Source of the DNA: Blastobasis lacticolella
Lineage: Eukaryota; Arthropoda; Insecta; Lepidoptera; Blastobasidae
NCBI GenBank assembly: GCA_905147135.1
Contig: LR990044.1
Span: 18,421,622-18,485,621 of the forward strand
DNA: 64,000 bases
Reading direction: 5' to 3'
Positions 31,410 through 43,140 of this stretch are shown one piece after another. The position numbers and the translations under genes are program-made. The first letter of the stretch is position 1. Each line of letters starts with the position of its first letter. The notes beneath the pieces were generated by a model. The model saw only the letters and a program-made list of their open reading frames with translations, searched no databases and was not told where the DNA came from.

Positions 31410-31649
31410 TTAATACTTAGCTAGCCAATCCACAAGCGATCTAGGCCTAGGCAGATAATCTAGGCACCCGACGACAGACACTAGTTGCTCCGAATCAGTT
31501 GTTAATCCGTTTAGGGCGGCAATCTCCGAGGCAGGGCTGCCCTCATGAAAATGTAGCAGAAAAATCAAGTAACCACACCCAGGCGTCTTGTGTTCACGCG
31601 CGTGTGGTGCAAGCTGTAGACGAGCGAGCAATGGATGGACCAATAGTAT
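31410..31649 (-). other. Unassigned 77-codon open frame
   Basis: A minus-strand frame (31410-31643) encodes HEGSPASEIAALNGL and ends RSLVDWLAKY. Composition is less AT-rich than the surroundings, so it may be a decayed coding fragment, but I recognise no family and found no flanking exon signals. Confidence 0.2.
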
Positions 31650-31865
31650 TTGGACAGGCGATGATGATATGATTCGTCCATGATAGAGTTAGCTTTGCAG
31701 ATTGTAAGAGAAAATAACTAACCCTTTCGAATTAAGGTAACGTTTAAAACATTGCAAAAGTAACAACTTTTAACGTTGACTTGACTTGGCACTAATGTAG
31801 GTTGACCGCATCGCGTGATCAAAAGAGAATGAAAATTGTATAATTTTAGACTTTATAACTATATT

Positions 31866-32017
31866 TGACGACTTGAGTGGTTCAGTTGGTTGAGTTGAGT
31901 CCCGGAATCAATTCCCGGCCGTGCAGAATTTTAATTTCTGTTACGGGTCCGGCTGCTCTACGTATAATATAAGTATATATTTGAAAAATATATATGTAGG
32001 TTATCAGGTTTCTGGCA
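31866..32017 (+). mobile_element. S1 SINE, deleted in the tRNA-like part
   Basis: 'gacgacttgagtggttcagt' is followed after a deletion by 'atcaattcccggccgtgcag' and 'ctgttacgggtcc'. It ends at 'atcaggtttctggca', well short of the usual tail. Confidence 0.65.
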
Positions 32018-32175
32018 TTGATTTTCACTGCAGCCAAGAAGTGTTTTTTTATTATTGTAAGCAGTTTTGCTATCGGAAGACACAACACTACCAGGTCTAG
32101 ATCCTGACAACCTGCCCTCCTCAGCTCCTCGCTTGCGGCCGACCCACCTGCATAAATATTCAGCTGGGACCAAGA
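32018..32175 (-). other. Weak candidate exon
   Basis: On the minus strand about 50 codons are open and rich in Ser, Gly, Lys and Arg (WVGRKRGAEEGR, SRPGSVVSSDSK). An acceptor-like 'tcccag' with a pyrimidine tract lies just upstream on that strand (about 32162). The frame then runs into S1 SINE sequence, so any exon would be truncated. Unrecognised. Confidence 0.18.
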
Positions 32176-34179
32176 TCTCTTATTAATGAAAAAGGGTCAC
32201 GAGCCATTTTAATTCAACTACGTGTTGAGGATTTCAGGGCGGCATTCGCCACGTGCGGAGGGGGGGATCCTGGGGGGTCTTGGGGTCACTTATCTGCCGG
32301 CGGAACTATCGCCTCGGCTTGGCTACGTACTTCCAAGAGGTTGCCGACTCCTGTTATAGTTAGTGTTGAATAAGAGAAGACTGGGCGCGTCACGTGGTTC
32401 GACTTGCGCTGCATACGATTACCTGCGCGAAATCCCCTCCACTGCCATTTGACAAGTCTCTTCATTCGTGACGCGGGTTATACCATAATTCTTATTGGAT
32501 CTTTTTAAACCACTATTGTGCGTGATAGAAGCAGGCTGGCACGCCAGTTGGTGAGCAGTAATCGCGTAGCTAACCGTGTGAAGGGCTTTACCCCTTTGTT
32601 GAAGATCGCTGAACTGAGTTAATTATACTCGATTAGATTATTAAATCTAACCGAACAGACAAATTACGGTGAACCCCCGACAAAGTTTACATATTCTCAA
32701 ATATTTCCACTACAGAACTAATTGTATAATGTCCATCTTGATTTAATACAATAAAGTTCTATCCGAACCACCGGTCAACAACTGTGCGGTTTACAAGAAA
32801 TTTCATGCAGCGTTCGAACTTTCTATGGAATCGCGAATAGCGAATGCGTTGCCGGTCTTTGAGATAGGTATAGTCTTGTCTAAACAGGCCCCAAAGTCGT
32901 ACTGACTCGGGAATACCGGGTATAGGCTCATCTAAACCGGCCCCAAAGTCGTACTGACTCGGGAATAACGCTGCCCGTAGTCATTCCTTAGAATGGTCGT
33001 ATCGTACACTGCAAGAAATTTTATGAAAAGCTCACGGTAGTTGACAGCTCAGTGGTAGTACAGATGGTTTGGATAGACCGAGATGGTTTCATTAAAATCA
33101 GTTCTGTACCTATACGTAAACTTTGCCGGTAGCAGTCAACGTTCTGTCTTGCCCCCTCCCCCCTCTCAATATGCCGATTCGTATGCACTACCTTAGTACC
33201 TTACTACACACTAGTTAGTAACAACTTCCTAACGATTCTCCTTGAAGGCAAAGTGAGGCAGGTCGAGTTCCACACAATCAAATAGCAATGTTCAAAGGAA
33301 GCGGAGTACAAACTCCGATACAAAGTTTCGTGGTCTTTAGTTTCGCACTATTAATCATACAACGTGACGTTCACGCGACGCTGGATCGGATTTTGTATGG
33401 AACCTCCCGCTGGCAGGCAGGGGCGGAATCGGCACGGTTGGATTAAATAATACATTTTTTTTGTGAACATGGATGGTATTTATAAATAACAATGATAGGA
33501 TGTGCAGACAAAGAGTAAATTGAAATCAGAGTACAAAACTACATAAAATGTAAACAAACAATATGTTTTTACTTAAATTGACTAGTTTGGTTTCGTTAAG
33601 GTTATTTTTGTAGGCTACACTAAGTTGTGTACTACCTCTACAAATTAACAATTTAATATCACAGAGCAAGCCAAGTAATGATTACGTAGTAACAACAACT
33701 TTCAAATAGAAGACAAAAACATCAATTTTCTACCTCATTTTTATTTTATTTTATACCTCCATCTCTCTACTTCAAACATTCCTAATCAGAGTTCTATACT
33801 TAATAAAAAAGATTTTCATCAAACAGCTGACCTCTCCGAATGCCTCTCTGTCACCACCCGTGTATCCTGGATTAATGTTCCGTACGGCATATTTGATATT
33901 TTACCAGTTCGTTCACTATGATTAAAAGGAGAGTTTACTGCCGGCGACATTACATTCGCGTGCTGCGTACACGGGAACGCAGCTGTTAAGGCCGAAGTTT
34001 TGTTTGGCTTTGTCAATGGTTTAGTAATTAGGGGTAGACGGGACCTTTTGTTGAAGGAATGTTTCAGATTTTCTTTTTATTTATCAGTAAGAGTCACTAC
34101 AGGTTTGGTTAACGTGGCTAATACTGTTACCCAAATGACCTGAGACTGGTTGTGTCATTCGTGTAGTGATGTTTTCTAG
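32176..34179. other. Unassigned 2-kb stretch with one short tandem
   Basis: A 52-bp duplication starts at 32889 and 32941 ('ccccaaagtcgtactgactc' in each). A GC-rich patch lies at 32225-32345. No gene is recognised. Confidence 0.35.
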
Positions 34180-34325
34180 TCGAATGAGAGATATATTAGA
34201 AGTCACTTCAGAGGCGGGCAACGCATTAGTAGCGCCCCTAGTGTTGCTGATGTCGATAGGCGGCGGTGACCACTTTTCATCAGGTGGCCCGCTTGCCTGT
34301 TTGTCTGCCGTATAAAATAAAAAAG
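34180..34325 (+). mobile_element. Family A LINE tail
   Basis: 'gagagatatattagaagtca', 'gcgggcaacgcattagtagc' and 'tcaggtggcccgcttgcctg', then 'ccgtataaaataaaaa', follow the A consensus. Confidence 0.7.
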
Positions 34326-34381
34326 ACCAAAGAAAGAAAAGAAAACCGTTCGAAACGAAGCGAGCGATTCAAAAGTAGAAC

Positions 34382-34440
34382 CCCTGATAGTAAGTGACGA
34401 TGCGGCCGAAGATGGAGCATGCCTGTGTAGAAACAGTGAG
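34382..34440 (-). repeat. Dispersed module K fragment
   Basis: 'tagtaagtgacgatgcggcc' and 'gaagatggagcatgcctgtg' match K in reverse. Confidence 0.5.
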
Positions 34441-35897
34441 ATAATACAAAAGTACAAACCCCTACACTACGTAAGAAAACGGCCACAAAACAAACACACC
34501 AACAGATCTATTAAAGCTCTCGCCGCCATCACAACTAATTGCTCCCTCGTACAATCGCATTATCGAACAAAACAGTTTTTCCCGGAGCCCGCCTAATCTC
34601 CGGGACACAATGTCCTTAAACGGAGTGTGTCTTGTCTATAATCCCGGGACAAAGGCGGCAGAAGACAATGCCAATACTCAGACTAGCTTCGGGAGTGTTC
34701 GAGACGCTTATTTTTGAGGATTTGTTGCAATGGCGGAGTTTGGCCGCTTTGTTTGTTAAAGAAAATAAATATAACTAAATATAACTGGCTTTTGGTTGCG
34801 ATTTCTTCTTGGCATAGTTCAACTTGAGATAGCCTATGTTGTCCCACAAAGGATAAATAGACTTAGTCCGGTAGTTATGCGGTAACGGTATACTAGCATA
34901 CACATTTTAGTATTACGACGAATGGACTTTTTCGTTAAACTTTAGGGAAAATATAGTATAGTATATATCTTTTGCCAGCCAAAAATCAGGCTCATACATT
35001 GGCTCCATTACAATACGATGGATGTATGCATTGTAATCCCGTATTCTCCTCTGTGATATATTTTAATATTGGAATAAAGAGTTGAAATACGTTCGTGGAA
35101 GGACAAGCAAACAAACAGAATTTCACGTTCATAATCATATTCACAAAATCATTTCTATTAGTCGAACCTCCGCAGAATGCAATCAAGACTGAATTTTATA
35201 TGTATCACGCATATGTATCGTGTCTAATTAGTAACAGATCTACGGAATACACAAACCGTGTATGCTGCAAGTAAACCATATTCCTCGCGGTACGCTGAAT
35301 GCAGGAACAATGAGGCAAATCCTCCTCCATCAATGCTGAGACAAAGATAGACTTATGTTTATGCGAATGAACATTGCAGGATTCAGTTATACCAGTCGGT
35401 GTTTGTAGGTTTATGTGATTGGGTTACTTACGAGTATCTATACAATTCTGGCATCTTGATTAAATAAAACAAGGAAATACATTATATCGGCTATTAATTA
35501 TATATTTCGCTTACTTTCGCTGCATTTTACAGCGACGTATTTGGGCGCCACCAGCCATTAAAAGATTACTTCTACATGAAAAGACTTTTAAAAAGTTTTG
35601 CTTTTAGCAAAAGAAAAGCCCAAGTATAACAAGAAAATTTCTAAGTGTTCAACTGGCCCTGTACATGTTATTATGAAAGCTCGTCAATTGTGTCCATTGT
35701 TTATTACGACTATCTTGCTATACACATTAACATCTGCACTAACGTTTCAGAAGAAAGCAAATAAACATGGAACGTAATTGTTGCACTAACATTGAAAGTA
35801 ATCGAGTAAACATAGTTAACAAACGAACACAAATTTTCAAATGAAATGAAATATAAACAGAACCGTATAATAAATAAAAGTACGTCGAGAAAATTCC
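34441..35897. other. Unassigned, no gene recognised
   Basis: AT-rich. The long minus-strand frame 35710-36027 overlaps the PBS-like repeat below and has no recognisable domain. Confidence 0.3.
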
Positions 35898-36030
35898 AAA
35901 TTGGCGCCCAACATGGGACAACACAAACACCTCCCAGTGACCGTAGCACATCAAGCAAGCCGATCAGCTGAGCGCGTGTGTGTAATACACAGCATATTAG
36001 GCGAATGTGGCCTAGAACTCTCATCAAAAA
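35898..36030 (+). repeat. PBS-like repeat, copy 1
   Basis: TGGCGCCCAACATGGGAC (35902-35919) has the form of a retroelement primer-binding site. About 120 bp following it ('gcacatcaagcaagcc', 'ttaggcgaatgtggcctag') resembles 36350-36455. No long terminal repeat or gag frame was found nearby. Confidence 0.4.
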
Positions 36031-36094
36031 TAAAGGATCTTATTGTTACACCAAAACAGAGTCAACACTTGAATTTTTAATCTATGCAGTTACA

Positions 36095-36305
36095 AATAAG
36101 CAGACAGCCCACCTGAAGTGGTAACTGTCGCCCATAACATCCACGATTCATGCATTTAGGTTGCAGCCAGAAAAAATGCGCAGGTGCGTTGTCACTGAGA
36201 GAATTAAGATGAAATGCCCCATGCCTATAATTGCGATGGCTACCTTATCCTTTAAACCAGACCACAACAATGCAAGCATTGCAATTGACCTAGCTATAAA
36301 TTAAA
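36095..36305 (-). repeat. A/C-related tail module
   Basis: 'agacagcccacctgaagtgg', 'taactgtcgcccataac' and 'ggctaccttatcctttaaac' match a tail module also seen near 12045 and 12640. Confidence 0.4.
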
Positions 36306-36349
36306 TTAAACAGTCAACAAGATTCTAAAAATAAATGTACCACCATGAA

Positions 36350-36455
36350 ATTGGCGCCCAGCAAGGGACTGGAGCGCATCAAGAAAGCCATAGATTCCGT
36401 CCAACTGCCAACCGCGCACTATTTCACAGCGTCTTGGGCGAATGTGCCCTAGTAA
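36350..36455 (+). repeat. PBS-like repeat, copy 2
   Basis: TGGCGCCCAGCAAGGGAC at 36352-36369 is followed by 'gcgcatcaagaaagcc' and 'cttgggcgaatgtgcccta', parallel to copy 1. Confidence 0.4.
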
Positions 36456-37266
36456 TTATGGGGCTAAGCGTTAAGACCCCTGGTCTTAAACACCCCAGGG
36501 GGAGGCCGTAATATTATCACGTACCTTTGACCCGTGTTGTATAGTTAAAGTGTCCCCAGATGACCCGACAGAGATATCTGAGGAGGGAGCCGGGGAGCTC
36601 AGTTGATATTGGACAGAGAGGAGTTCTGAGGGTAGAGAAACTAGTGTGAGTAACCAAGTAATGTATTAGCAGAATATGCCTTACTCTTTTAGAAAAGAAA
36701 AATCAAGTATATGGGTGACCTTAGCCTGGACAAATAATGAAGTAGACTCAGTAGTATCGTAAAATAGACTTCTTTAATGAGACAATAAACCAAAAAACTA
36801 TATTTTTCTAACAAATTTCATTGTAAATTAATCGGTAACGAATATAACATGCTGTGATACGACAACACGAATGGGTTCTAGAAGTAATAATTGCCATTCA
36901 TGACAAGAGAAGCGAATGACGTTATGTCACACTTCAAATAACATGAAGTTATTTTTAATTTAATCTGTGTCTCGCTAGACTGGAGCAATTCAAAGAGTCA
37001 ATGTTTTGGGTGTTTATTTCTCGCTCTGGGTACATACATTCTCCTATCATGTGATACATTTAAAATCATTTATTTTTCGATAAGTATTGGACCGATTGCA
37101 GTTTTGTTATAAAAAAACACTTTAGTAGTATTCGTCTGTCCAGAGCGTAAGGACATCCTAAATAAAACACATTGTTACCAATGAGGTAGTTTTGGGTCCA
37201 AAGTTAGTGTCTATGTGAAGTCAGCGTTACCGTGGATCGGTAGTTCTACTCTATCTATACATACAT
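36456..37266. other. Unassigned; donor-like site at about 36646
   Basis: 36570-36660 is purine-rich and ends in 'actagtgtgagtaacc', which fits a splice donor. I could not define an exon. Confidence 0.25.
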
Positions 37267-37456
37267 AGTATAAAACAAAGTCTCTTCCCTCCGTCTGTCC
37301 CCGTATATCTATGTACGCTTTAAACTACGCAACGGATTTTAATGCGGTTTTCCACAATAGATAGCGCGATTCAAGAGGAATGTTTACATGCAAGAAAAAA
37401 CTGTAGCTAGCAGTAAAGCAGGCGTACGCGAACAAAGTCGCGCCGGATCCACTAAT
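37267..37456 (+). repeat. Dispersed module H, near full length
   Basis: It runs from 'catagtataaaacaaagtct' through 'aaactacgcaacggatttta' and 'caatagatagcgcgattcaa' to 'gcgaacaaagtcgcgccgga', giving the best view of both ends of H. Confidence 0.7.
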
Positions 37457-38091
37457 ACAATTATAAAAGTAACACAGACATAATAGCACCACCGAAAACT
37501 CTCAAAGCAAACTAAAATTACCACATCTCGCAAACTCCTTGATCCTTGAGACAGTCCTTGCAAAATCTTGGGAGTAACGACAAAGGCCTCACTAAAATAA
37601 TGTAACAGCACGTTAAAATGAACTGATTCCCTGCCACCGTTCTATTGTAAATCCTATGGCAATCCAGTTAAGGCCCAAATTAGACTGGGCTTAGAGGGGC
37701 GTTGGACTAAATCAATTTGAGTGTTGGGCCCTACTGCGGTGGTCTGAATTGTCAGTGTCCCATTGGGCTTAGTAGTGTTTGAGTATGCCGATTGTTTTGA
37801 TTACAATAGTAATAGCTAGTGTACGAAGTTACAGGAAGTATTGTATTTAATTTGTATGAATTTTTGATTGTACATTTTAGAGTAATATAGATCATTTAAA
37901 TAGTAACTGGAGTGTAAATGAACAGTACACTCATTCAACATTATATTATTAAAAATATAGTTTTTGATATTACAGTTTATCTTTATAGTAATTGGGTAAT
38001 TGCCGTACCAATTGTATTGTATCATACCGATATTCAGGTTTTTGATAAAGTCAGAGCTTATAGAAATATCTTTTTTATTATTATTAAAATA
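37457..38091. other. Unassigned, very AT-rich from 37800
   Basis: Open frames on both strands (37816-38109 and 37918-38130) reflect base composition. No gene. Confidence 0.3.
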
Positions 38092-38165
38092 GTCAGGCCG
38101 CCATCGCAACTGGTGGTAAGCGACCTATGATGGAGCATGCCTGTCTAGGAACAACACATATTCAC
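38092..38165 (-). repeat. Dispersed module K
   Basis: 'caggccgccatcgcaactgg' and 'tgatggagcatgcctgtcta' match K in reverse. Confidence 0.5.
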
Positions 38166-38627
38166 GCTCTCTCTGAAAATGTTATAGCGGCATTCACTTG
38201 GCTGGTTTTCTAAATCGAATCGTGAAGCCATAATTGTATACGTGACTGCATGATTCACTTAATCGAATAGCAACTGACAAAGTTTCTTGAAATTTCTTGC
38301 GTTTCCCCGCAGCTCAGCACGGCTGGTCTCTAAGTATAGAGTTATACATCACTACTTTGCCCGAAAACTAACTCCTAGCTCTTTTAGAGAACTCCCGTCG
38401 AAATCTCTAACTCCGCGGTCAAACGCTTTCTACGAAGTTACTCTTGATTATTTTTCTTCTAACGGCCAATGGAGTTAGCGAACGTTTGAGACTTTATGAA
38501 ACTCCTCCAGACGGCCATTTTTCAATGGGGGTTTTATAGTCTGCGGGGTTCTGATTCGACTTGTGTGTTAGGTAGAGCTAGTCGAACATAAAGTTGGACT
38601 GTAGGTACTGGTAGTAAAGATCATCAT
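38166..38627. other. Unassigned
   Basis: 'gtttccccgcag' at 38303-38314 looks like a splice acceptor before an open frame to 38478, but no domain or donor supports an exon. Confidence 0.25.
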
Positions 38628-38745
38628 CACAGCCCGTAACAGTCCACTGCAGGTCTATGAGCCCATGAAAGGGTAGGTTATTGCCATAATTTCCACGCTT
38701 GGCGGGTTAGAGATCGCAGTGTTGTAAATATAACAATGGAAACCT
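38628..38745 (-). repeat. Dispersed module D
   Basis: 'cagcccgtaacagtccactg', 'gggtaggttattgccataat' and 'gagatcgcagtgttgtaaat' are the reverse of the D 3' half (compare 58200-58330). Confidence 0.6.
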
Positions 38746-38908
38746 GTCACAGCTATTTGTAAATCGTCATACGTGTCTTGATACTTTCTCATGCTACAAC
38801 AATTTGCCAACTTATACCAATAAGCAATGTAACTAAATTCTGTAATAAAAAATATTAAATACCGTCACAGGGCCCTCAACTGATCAACCAGAGAGAGGTA
38901 AGTTTTAA

Positions 38909-39247
38909 GAGAGGTAGGGCATAGCGGGGTATCTCGTTCGAATTGGAGCCGCCCGACTGGGGAAGTACCTCCACCTTACAGAATATCGCAGCTAAATAAT
39001 ACTCTTTTAAATAGTATTGTGTTTCTGCCGGTGAGTAAGGTTTCCAGTGCTCCATGGGGTCGGGATTTGGGGAACCGTGGCTTTGGCAGTGGAGTGGCAT
39101 TTGCCTTTTTGCTGCCAGAGCAACGTGTTATAGAGGTGGGCAACGCATTGGCGATACTCTTGGCGTTACTAATGTCTATAGGCAGTGGTGACCACTTTTC
39201 ATCAGGTGGCCCGCTTGCCTGTTTGCCTACCGTATGACAAAAAAAAA
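38909..39247 (+). mobile_element. Family A LINE 3' end with poly(A)
   Basis: Same extent as 10911-11260 with few substitutions. It ends in a run of nine A at 39239-39247 and directly abuts a V SINE. Confidence 0.75.
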
Positions 39248-39249
39248 CC

Positions 39250-39470
39250 AGTCTTAGTAACCGCTGCGGTAGACCTTGGTCAACGTCGCTTCACCAACGA
39301 TATTAGGAGGCACACCTAACCAGTGTCAAACTCCTTGCGGTGCTGAAGTACTACCCTCAAAGTCCTAAACGATCACCCATCCAATTACCGTACTTCGCGA
39401 GCATTGCTTAACCTAGGTTATCGGTAAGCACGTGCCACTAGACCAGTGCCGCTTCTACCATCTCTACTTG
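39250..39470 (-). mobile_element. V SINE with 5S-like head, copy 3
   Basis: 'gatcacccatcca' (39371-39383) and 'ttgcttaac' (39404-39412) are the reverse of 5S boxes C and A. The outer head 'ccgataac' and 'tctagtggcacg' (reverse) match the 9078 copy. The body contains 'ttggtcaacgtcgcttcacc'. Confidence 0.6.
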
Positions 39471-39775
39471 ATAACATAACGTGTTTGTGAAACTGTAGAC
39501 ACTGTAGCGCTGCATATGTTTACAATCTCGGTCACCATCCTCGTCAACAACTTATCAAAATTCCTTCCCCGTAAATGCAATGTCAATCTCAGTGGCCATT
39601 CGTAGCAGGAATGCGCGGACAATATCAATAATATTTTGGCCCGAACGCCCTATATTCCAAAATTAACTTCCCGCCCGTTATCCCGAGATTTCCGGCTAAA
39701 TTTTGTCCGCTGTAATAATCCCGAAAATGCATGGTCAGCTACAACCGGCCACTGTAACTTGCACCCTCTTATCTG
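39471..39775. other. Unassigned
   Basis: An open frame (39636-39932) crosses the duplication boundary and has no domain. Confidence 0.3.
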
Positions 39776-40377
39776 GATCATAGGCTTACATTGCGAACGC
39801 AATCAGGGCGGCGAGGAGACCCACCTAACTGGCCGCGTTATCCTTGACTGCGTTTTCGCTATTAATATAGATTTCCTGATGGTTAGCCGGTATGCCAATA
39901 TCGGATTCCGAATTTTGCGAATCTCTACTTGATTTAGTAGTTTGTGTTTCGGCTTGGTATAGTCGTCGTAATAGCATAAGAATCTCGAAACGAGACATGG
40001 CCAATAGTAACGTAAAATATTTGTTTAATTATAAATGTTTCAATGATTAATCTATCGAAATACTACGCTTTTTAAGACGGTATGCTAATTACGTATTCAC
40101 AATTAAGACATGCTACATCGGTTTCATGAAATTTCACCTCTTTTGTAGGAAGTTTTAAGAATCCTTAGTTAACAGATGCTTACGTCGTAAGGTTGATCCA
40201 TCCAGGGGTTTGTTACAAGTGGATAAGTTTATTTTTCTTTTTAGGCACTTTACAGCGGGGATAGAGCTATAAAACACCCCAATAAAGCCACCTGCTTCTC
40301 AAACATTTTCTGAATAAAATTAATATTATAGACTAAAGTCATGAGAGGTACTCAAGTTTAGGGCCATCGTGGTATGT

Positions 40378-40445
40378 ATGCGTCGCCGAATACTGGGCGA
40401 AAAAAGTGTAAGGGGATTTGAAGTCCATCGACTCGATAAGAAAGA
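40378..40445 (+). mobile_element. D-RT LINE 3' fragment
   Basis: 'cgccgaatactgggcgaaaa' and 'gtccatcgactcgataagaa' match the 3' end of the LINE at 28965-29210. In unit 2 this fragment is split by a MITE. Confidence 0.55.
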
Positions 40446-41036
40446 CTAAAGTAATAATTTCCAAGGAAAGAACACATAACGCAATGAAAGTACTCCGCGA
40501 CCAGTTTCCCGCCAAGAAAAGCGCAGGTAAAACAGGTATTCGTGGAGGCTCCGTCCAAAAATATCTTCATCAAAATTTTATCAGTGCGAGAAATCTCGAG
40601 CGCGCACCCGCGGAAGCAAAATATGATAATCCAACAATTTGAAGAGGCACTCCGAGGCAACCAAGCCGTGAACGAGCGCCGCTCATTTCTGTTTGAACGC
40701 ATCATATCATTTAGGAGGGCCACTTGGAAACGTTAACGAATTTGGCGGGAGAATTCGGGTTCCGAATTTAATTTGGGATCAGAATGCTGGCTGGAAGAGG
40801 TACTCAGCTCACATCACGCGTCGATACAGCTAGTGAAGTGCCAACGATGGATTGGCTCGATGTTTCGTAGGCTTAATATACATTTTACATGAGACGGTGG
40901 GGACCTGTGATGTGTAAGCAAATGTTTGTCTTTGCTGTGACTGAATACTAAGGAACGCGCGTTTATAGCTACACTGCTAGAGACTCATACGATTTATTTA
41001 GAGTGTAGTATCTCAGGCTCCGTTTATTTGTGTAAT
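40446..41036. other. Unassigned part of duplication unit 1
   Basis: Open frames on both strands (40358-40723 minus, 40418-40642 plus) are mirrored in unit 2 but have no known domain. The minus frame is broken in unit 2 by the MITE and by indels. Confidence 0.3.
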
Positions 41037-41165
41037 ATTGTATAATAAGTATGTATTTAAAAAATGTAAAAGTAGTATCAGTTTTCTGGCACCCATAACA
41101 CAACTTTGTTTAATTTGGGGCTAGATGGTGCTGTGTGAATTGTCCAAGCAAATTTATTTATTCAA
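41037..41165 (+). mobile_element. S1 SINE 3' part, uninterrupted
   Basis: 'taataagtatgtatttaaaa', 'tatcagttttctggcaccca' and 'ctagatggtgctgtgtgaat' are S1 landmarks. This is the empty-site counterpart of the LINE insertion at 46982-47362. Confidence 0.7.
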
Positions 41166-41358
41166 GAAACCAAGAGCGTAACAGTAAATAAAACTTGTAC
41201 CTTGTTCATGAATATTAAGGTTTCTAACAGGGTTATATTTAACCAATAATAATAAGTCACGACCAAGACATTATCCATTAATGAATGCAAATTATTCGGT
41301 TAGTAACATATTCAGCTATGTATAATACTTATAAACAAAAGTTTGTAGATACTTACCA

Positions 41359-41667
41359 ATGACATTTCATACAACAATGTCCTATCTAAGCCCTTTAATC
41401 GACCCTTTGCGTTTTCATTATAATCTTCTCACACATTTTAATCATGTCGTGGACACTCCTTTGCCGTTTTTCGAGAAGGTAGAAGCAATATTAGGCATCA
41501 GTCACCCATACGTGTTTAAACAAGATGTGATTTTGAACTGTAAATTATTGGGAGAAAATAAACGTTTATTTATTATTAATAAATTTATAATTTTATTTGA
41601 AGACGATCTTAAAGCCATTAAGATGTTATCTTCCAGTCAACCAGTAGACCATGCAGATAGTGAGTAA
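41359..41667 (+). other. 102-codon open frame, probably non-coding
   Basis: It encodes HYNLLTHFNHVVDTPLPFFE and KVEAILGISHPYVFKQD, then an AT-rich tail. I recognise no family. In unit 2 the alignable 52 codons differ by four substitutions, all of which change the amino acid, and an indel then truncates the frame. A gene under selection should also show silent changes, so this is more likely a chance frame. Confidence 0.15.
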
Positions 41668-41859
41668 GTAGGTACGTTTTAAGGCGTGATGATATAACAC
41701 ATAAATTAATTATAGTTGTCTTCTCTTGCTACCAATCTGTATATCAACTGTATCCTATATTTATGCAATAAAGCGTTCACTAATTCATTCATTAAAAATT
41801 AAAACCGTCACATTAATAATTTCAATCAGTATACAAGAAAATCCACAAAACACTTACCA

Positions 41860-42010
41860 ACTCCAAAAAGCCAAACTAAAACTTCTCTAACTTCGCCACT
41901 CCTCGCCGCAGTCTCAGTCAAGCGGGTGCAGAATCTCGACAGTTGGGCGGAGCGATTTTAAAACCGCTCGTAAGTAAAGATCTCCGCTCACCAAGCGGTC
42001 GCTGAGCGGC
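41860..42010 (-). promoter_or_regulatory. Candidate minus-strand promoter and first exon (weak)
   Basis: On the minus strand a TTTTAAAAT box (about 41960) precedes a GC-richer stretch that ends in 'ggagttg|gtaagtgttt' (about 41862), a strong splice donor. Upstream are several GAGCGG/CCGCTC blocks. It is preserved in unit 2 (48185-48330). No following coding exon was found. Confidence 0.2.
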
Positions 42011-42324
42011 TATAACAGTAAAAATGTCCTCTAGGGGCCACACCGTCCAGATTTAAGGAGATACGGAAGTGCCCACTGGGCAAGGTAGCAAGGAGTGCGG
42101 TTGCAACGTAAAACTACGGTGCAAATGGGTTTTGGCGAAGTGCAACATGAGTGTCTCTTTATTGGTAATGTTTTGTACAATATTGTGCAATAAATATGTG
42201 GTGATATAAATGCTGGTGTCTTACAAGGGAAGTAATGTCTGAGAGGCTAATCAGCTAGGACCTCCATAGACCATCATTTAAAATCGACAGCAGTATTTTT
42301 TGATGAAAACATGTGTAACAATGA

Positions 42325-42482
42325 TTCAATCTGGTCAGGTTCCCCTGGTAGCAGGGTCACGGAGGTCAAACGGCGGTCGCTCCACTGTAATTACCAGATG
42401 TGCCAAAGCCTGGATTATGGTCTAGGCGGACCCCGGGCCCTCCTGCGCGAGAGCACAACCGGGACATGAACGCCAAGATGAT
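42325..42482 (+). mobile_element. S2 SINE 3' half
   Basis: 'aatctggtcaggttcccctg', 'gggtcacggaggtca', 'ctgtaattaccagatg' and 'gagagcacaaccgggacatg' are the S2 body, ending at 'cgccaagatgatg'. Confidence 0.7.
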
Positions 42483-42911
42483 GATTTTCGATGAAAACAT
42501 ATTCGGTTATCCAGACACTTGAATTTGCAAGAAACTCAACTTTACCAATCGGTCCTTACCTTACTCTTTCAGAATGTTGCTTTGGTTTTTTTTAATGGAA
42601 TCCATGTGACAAACAAGAAGAATAAGTAAGGTAATTACGTAACAAATCAAGTAGGAATAGGCGAGAACCCGTTCACACCGGCCACGAACATACATTTCTT
42701 TTCTCCAACCAACGAACAGTAAACGTCTCAAGGGACTCAACGGTGGTTGAGATTTAAACGGATTGGCGCTTACCGCCTCGATGCTATCTCTTTTTCATGC
42801 TACTAAAACTAATAGCAGTACTATATATCTTAGACATTGCATTGTAGTGGGTGGATAATGCAAGACAAAATGCAGAGGAAAGGGTGCGATTTGACTTTAT
42901 AGTTTATACCT
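42483..42911. other. Unassigned part of unit 1
   Basis: No gene or repeat other than the unit 2 counterpart. Confidence 0.3.
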
Positions 42912-43140
42912 TTTTTGCCTACGATTTCGTCCGTGTAAAATTCGGTTACTACGTTCAGAGCCTTTTGCCTTGGCCACCACATTCATTACGAGAAAAGCTG
43001 TAGCCAATGGTTTCGCTGATAATTTCGCTTTCTATAGGTAAAGTAATTTTTAAAAGCGGTAAAGTTTTTTTTTAGTTTATCCATTACCAACAAACAAACA
43101 TACAATCAAATGTTTCCTCTTTATAATATTTGAACAGATT
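42912..43140 (+). repeat. Dispersed module G
   Basis: 'gcctacgatttcgtccgtgt', 'aaaattcggttactacg' and 'ctttataatatttgaacaga' follow G. Confidence 0.55.

Noticed and set aside
35710..36027. A 105-codon hydrophobic minus-strand frame
   Set aside because: It crosses the PBS-like repeat antisense and consists largely of AT-rich hydrophobic codons. No family.
40358..40723. A 121-codon minus-strand frame in unit 1
   Set aside because: It runs antisense through a LINE 3' fragment and is broken in unit 2. No domain is visible.
41359..41667. A 102-codon open frame duplicated in both units, with a KVE...G...Y.F pattern faintly like REEP-type proteins
   Set aside because: All four differences between the units over the shared 52 codons change amino acids and none is silent. 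The unit 2 copy is then truncated. The resemblance is too short to trust.
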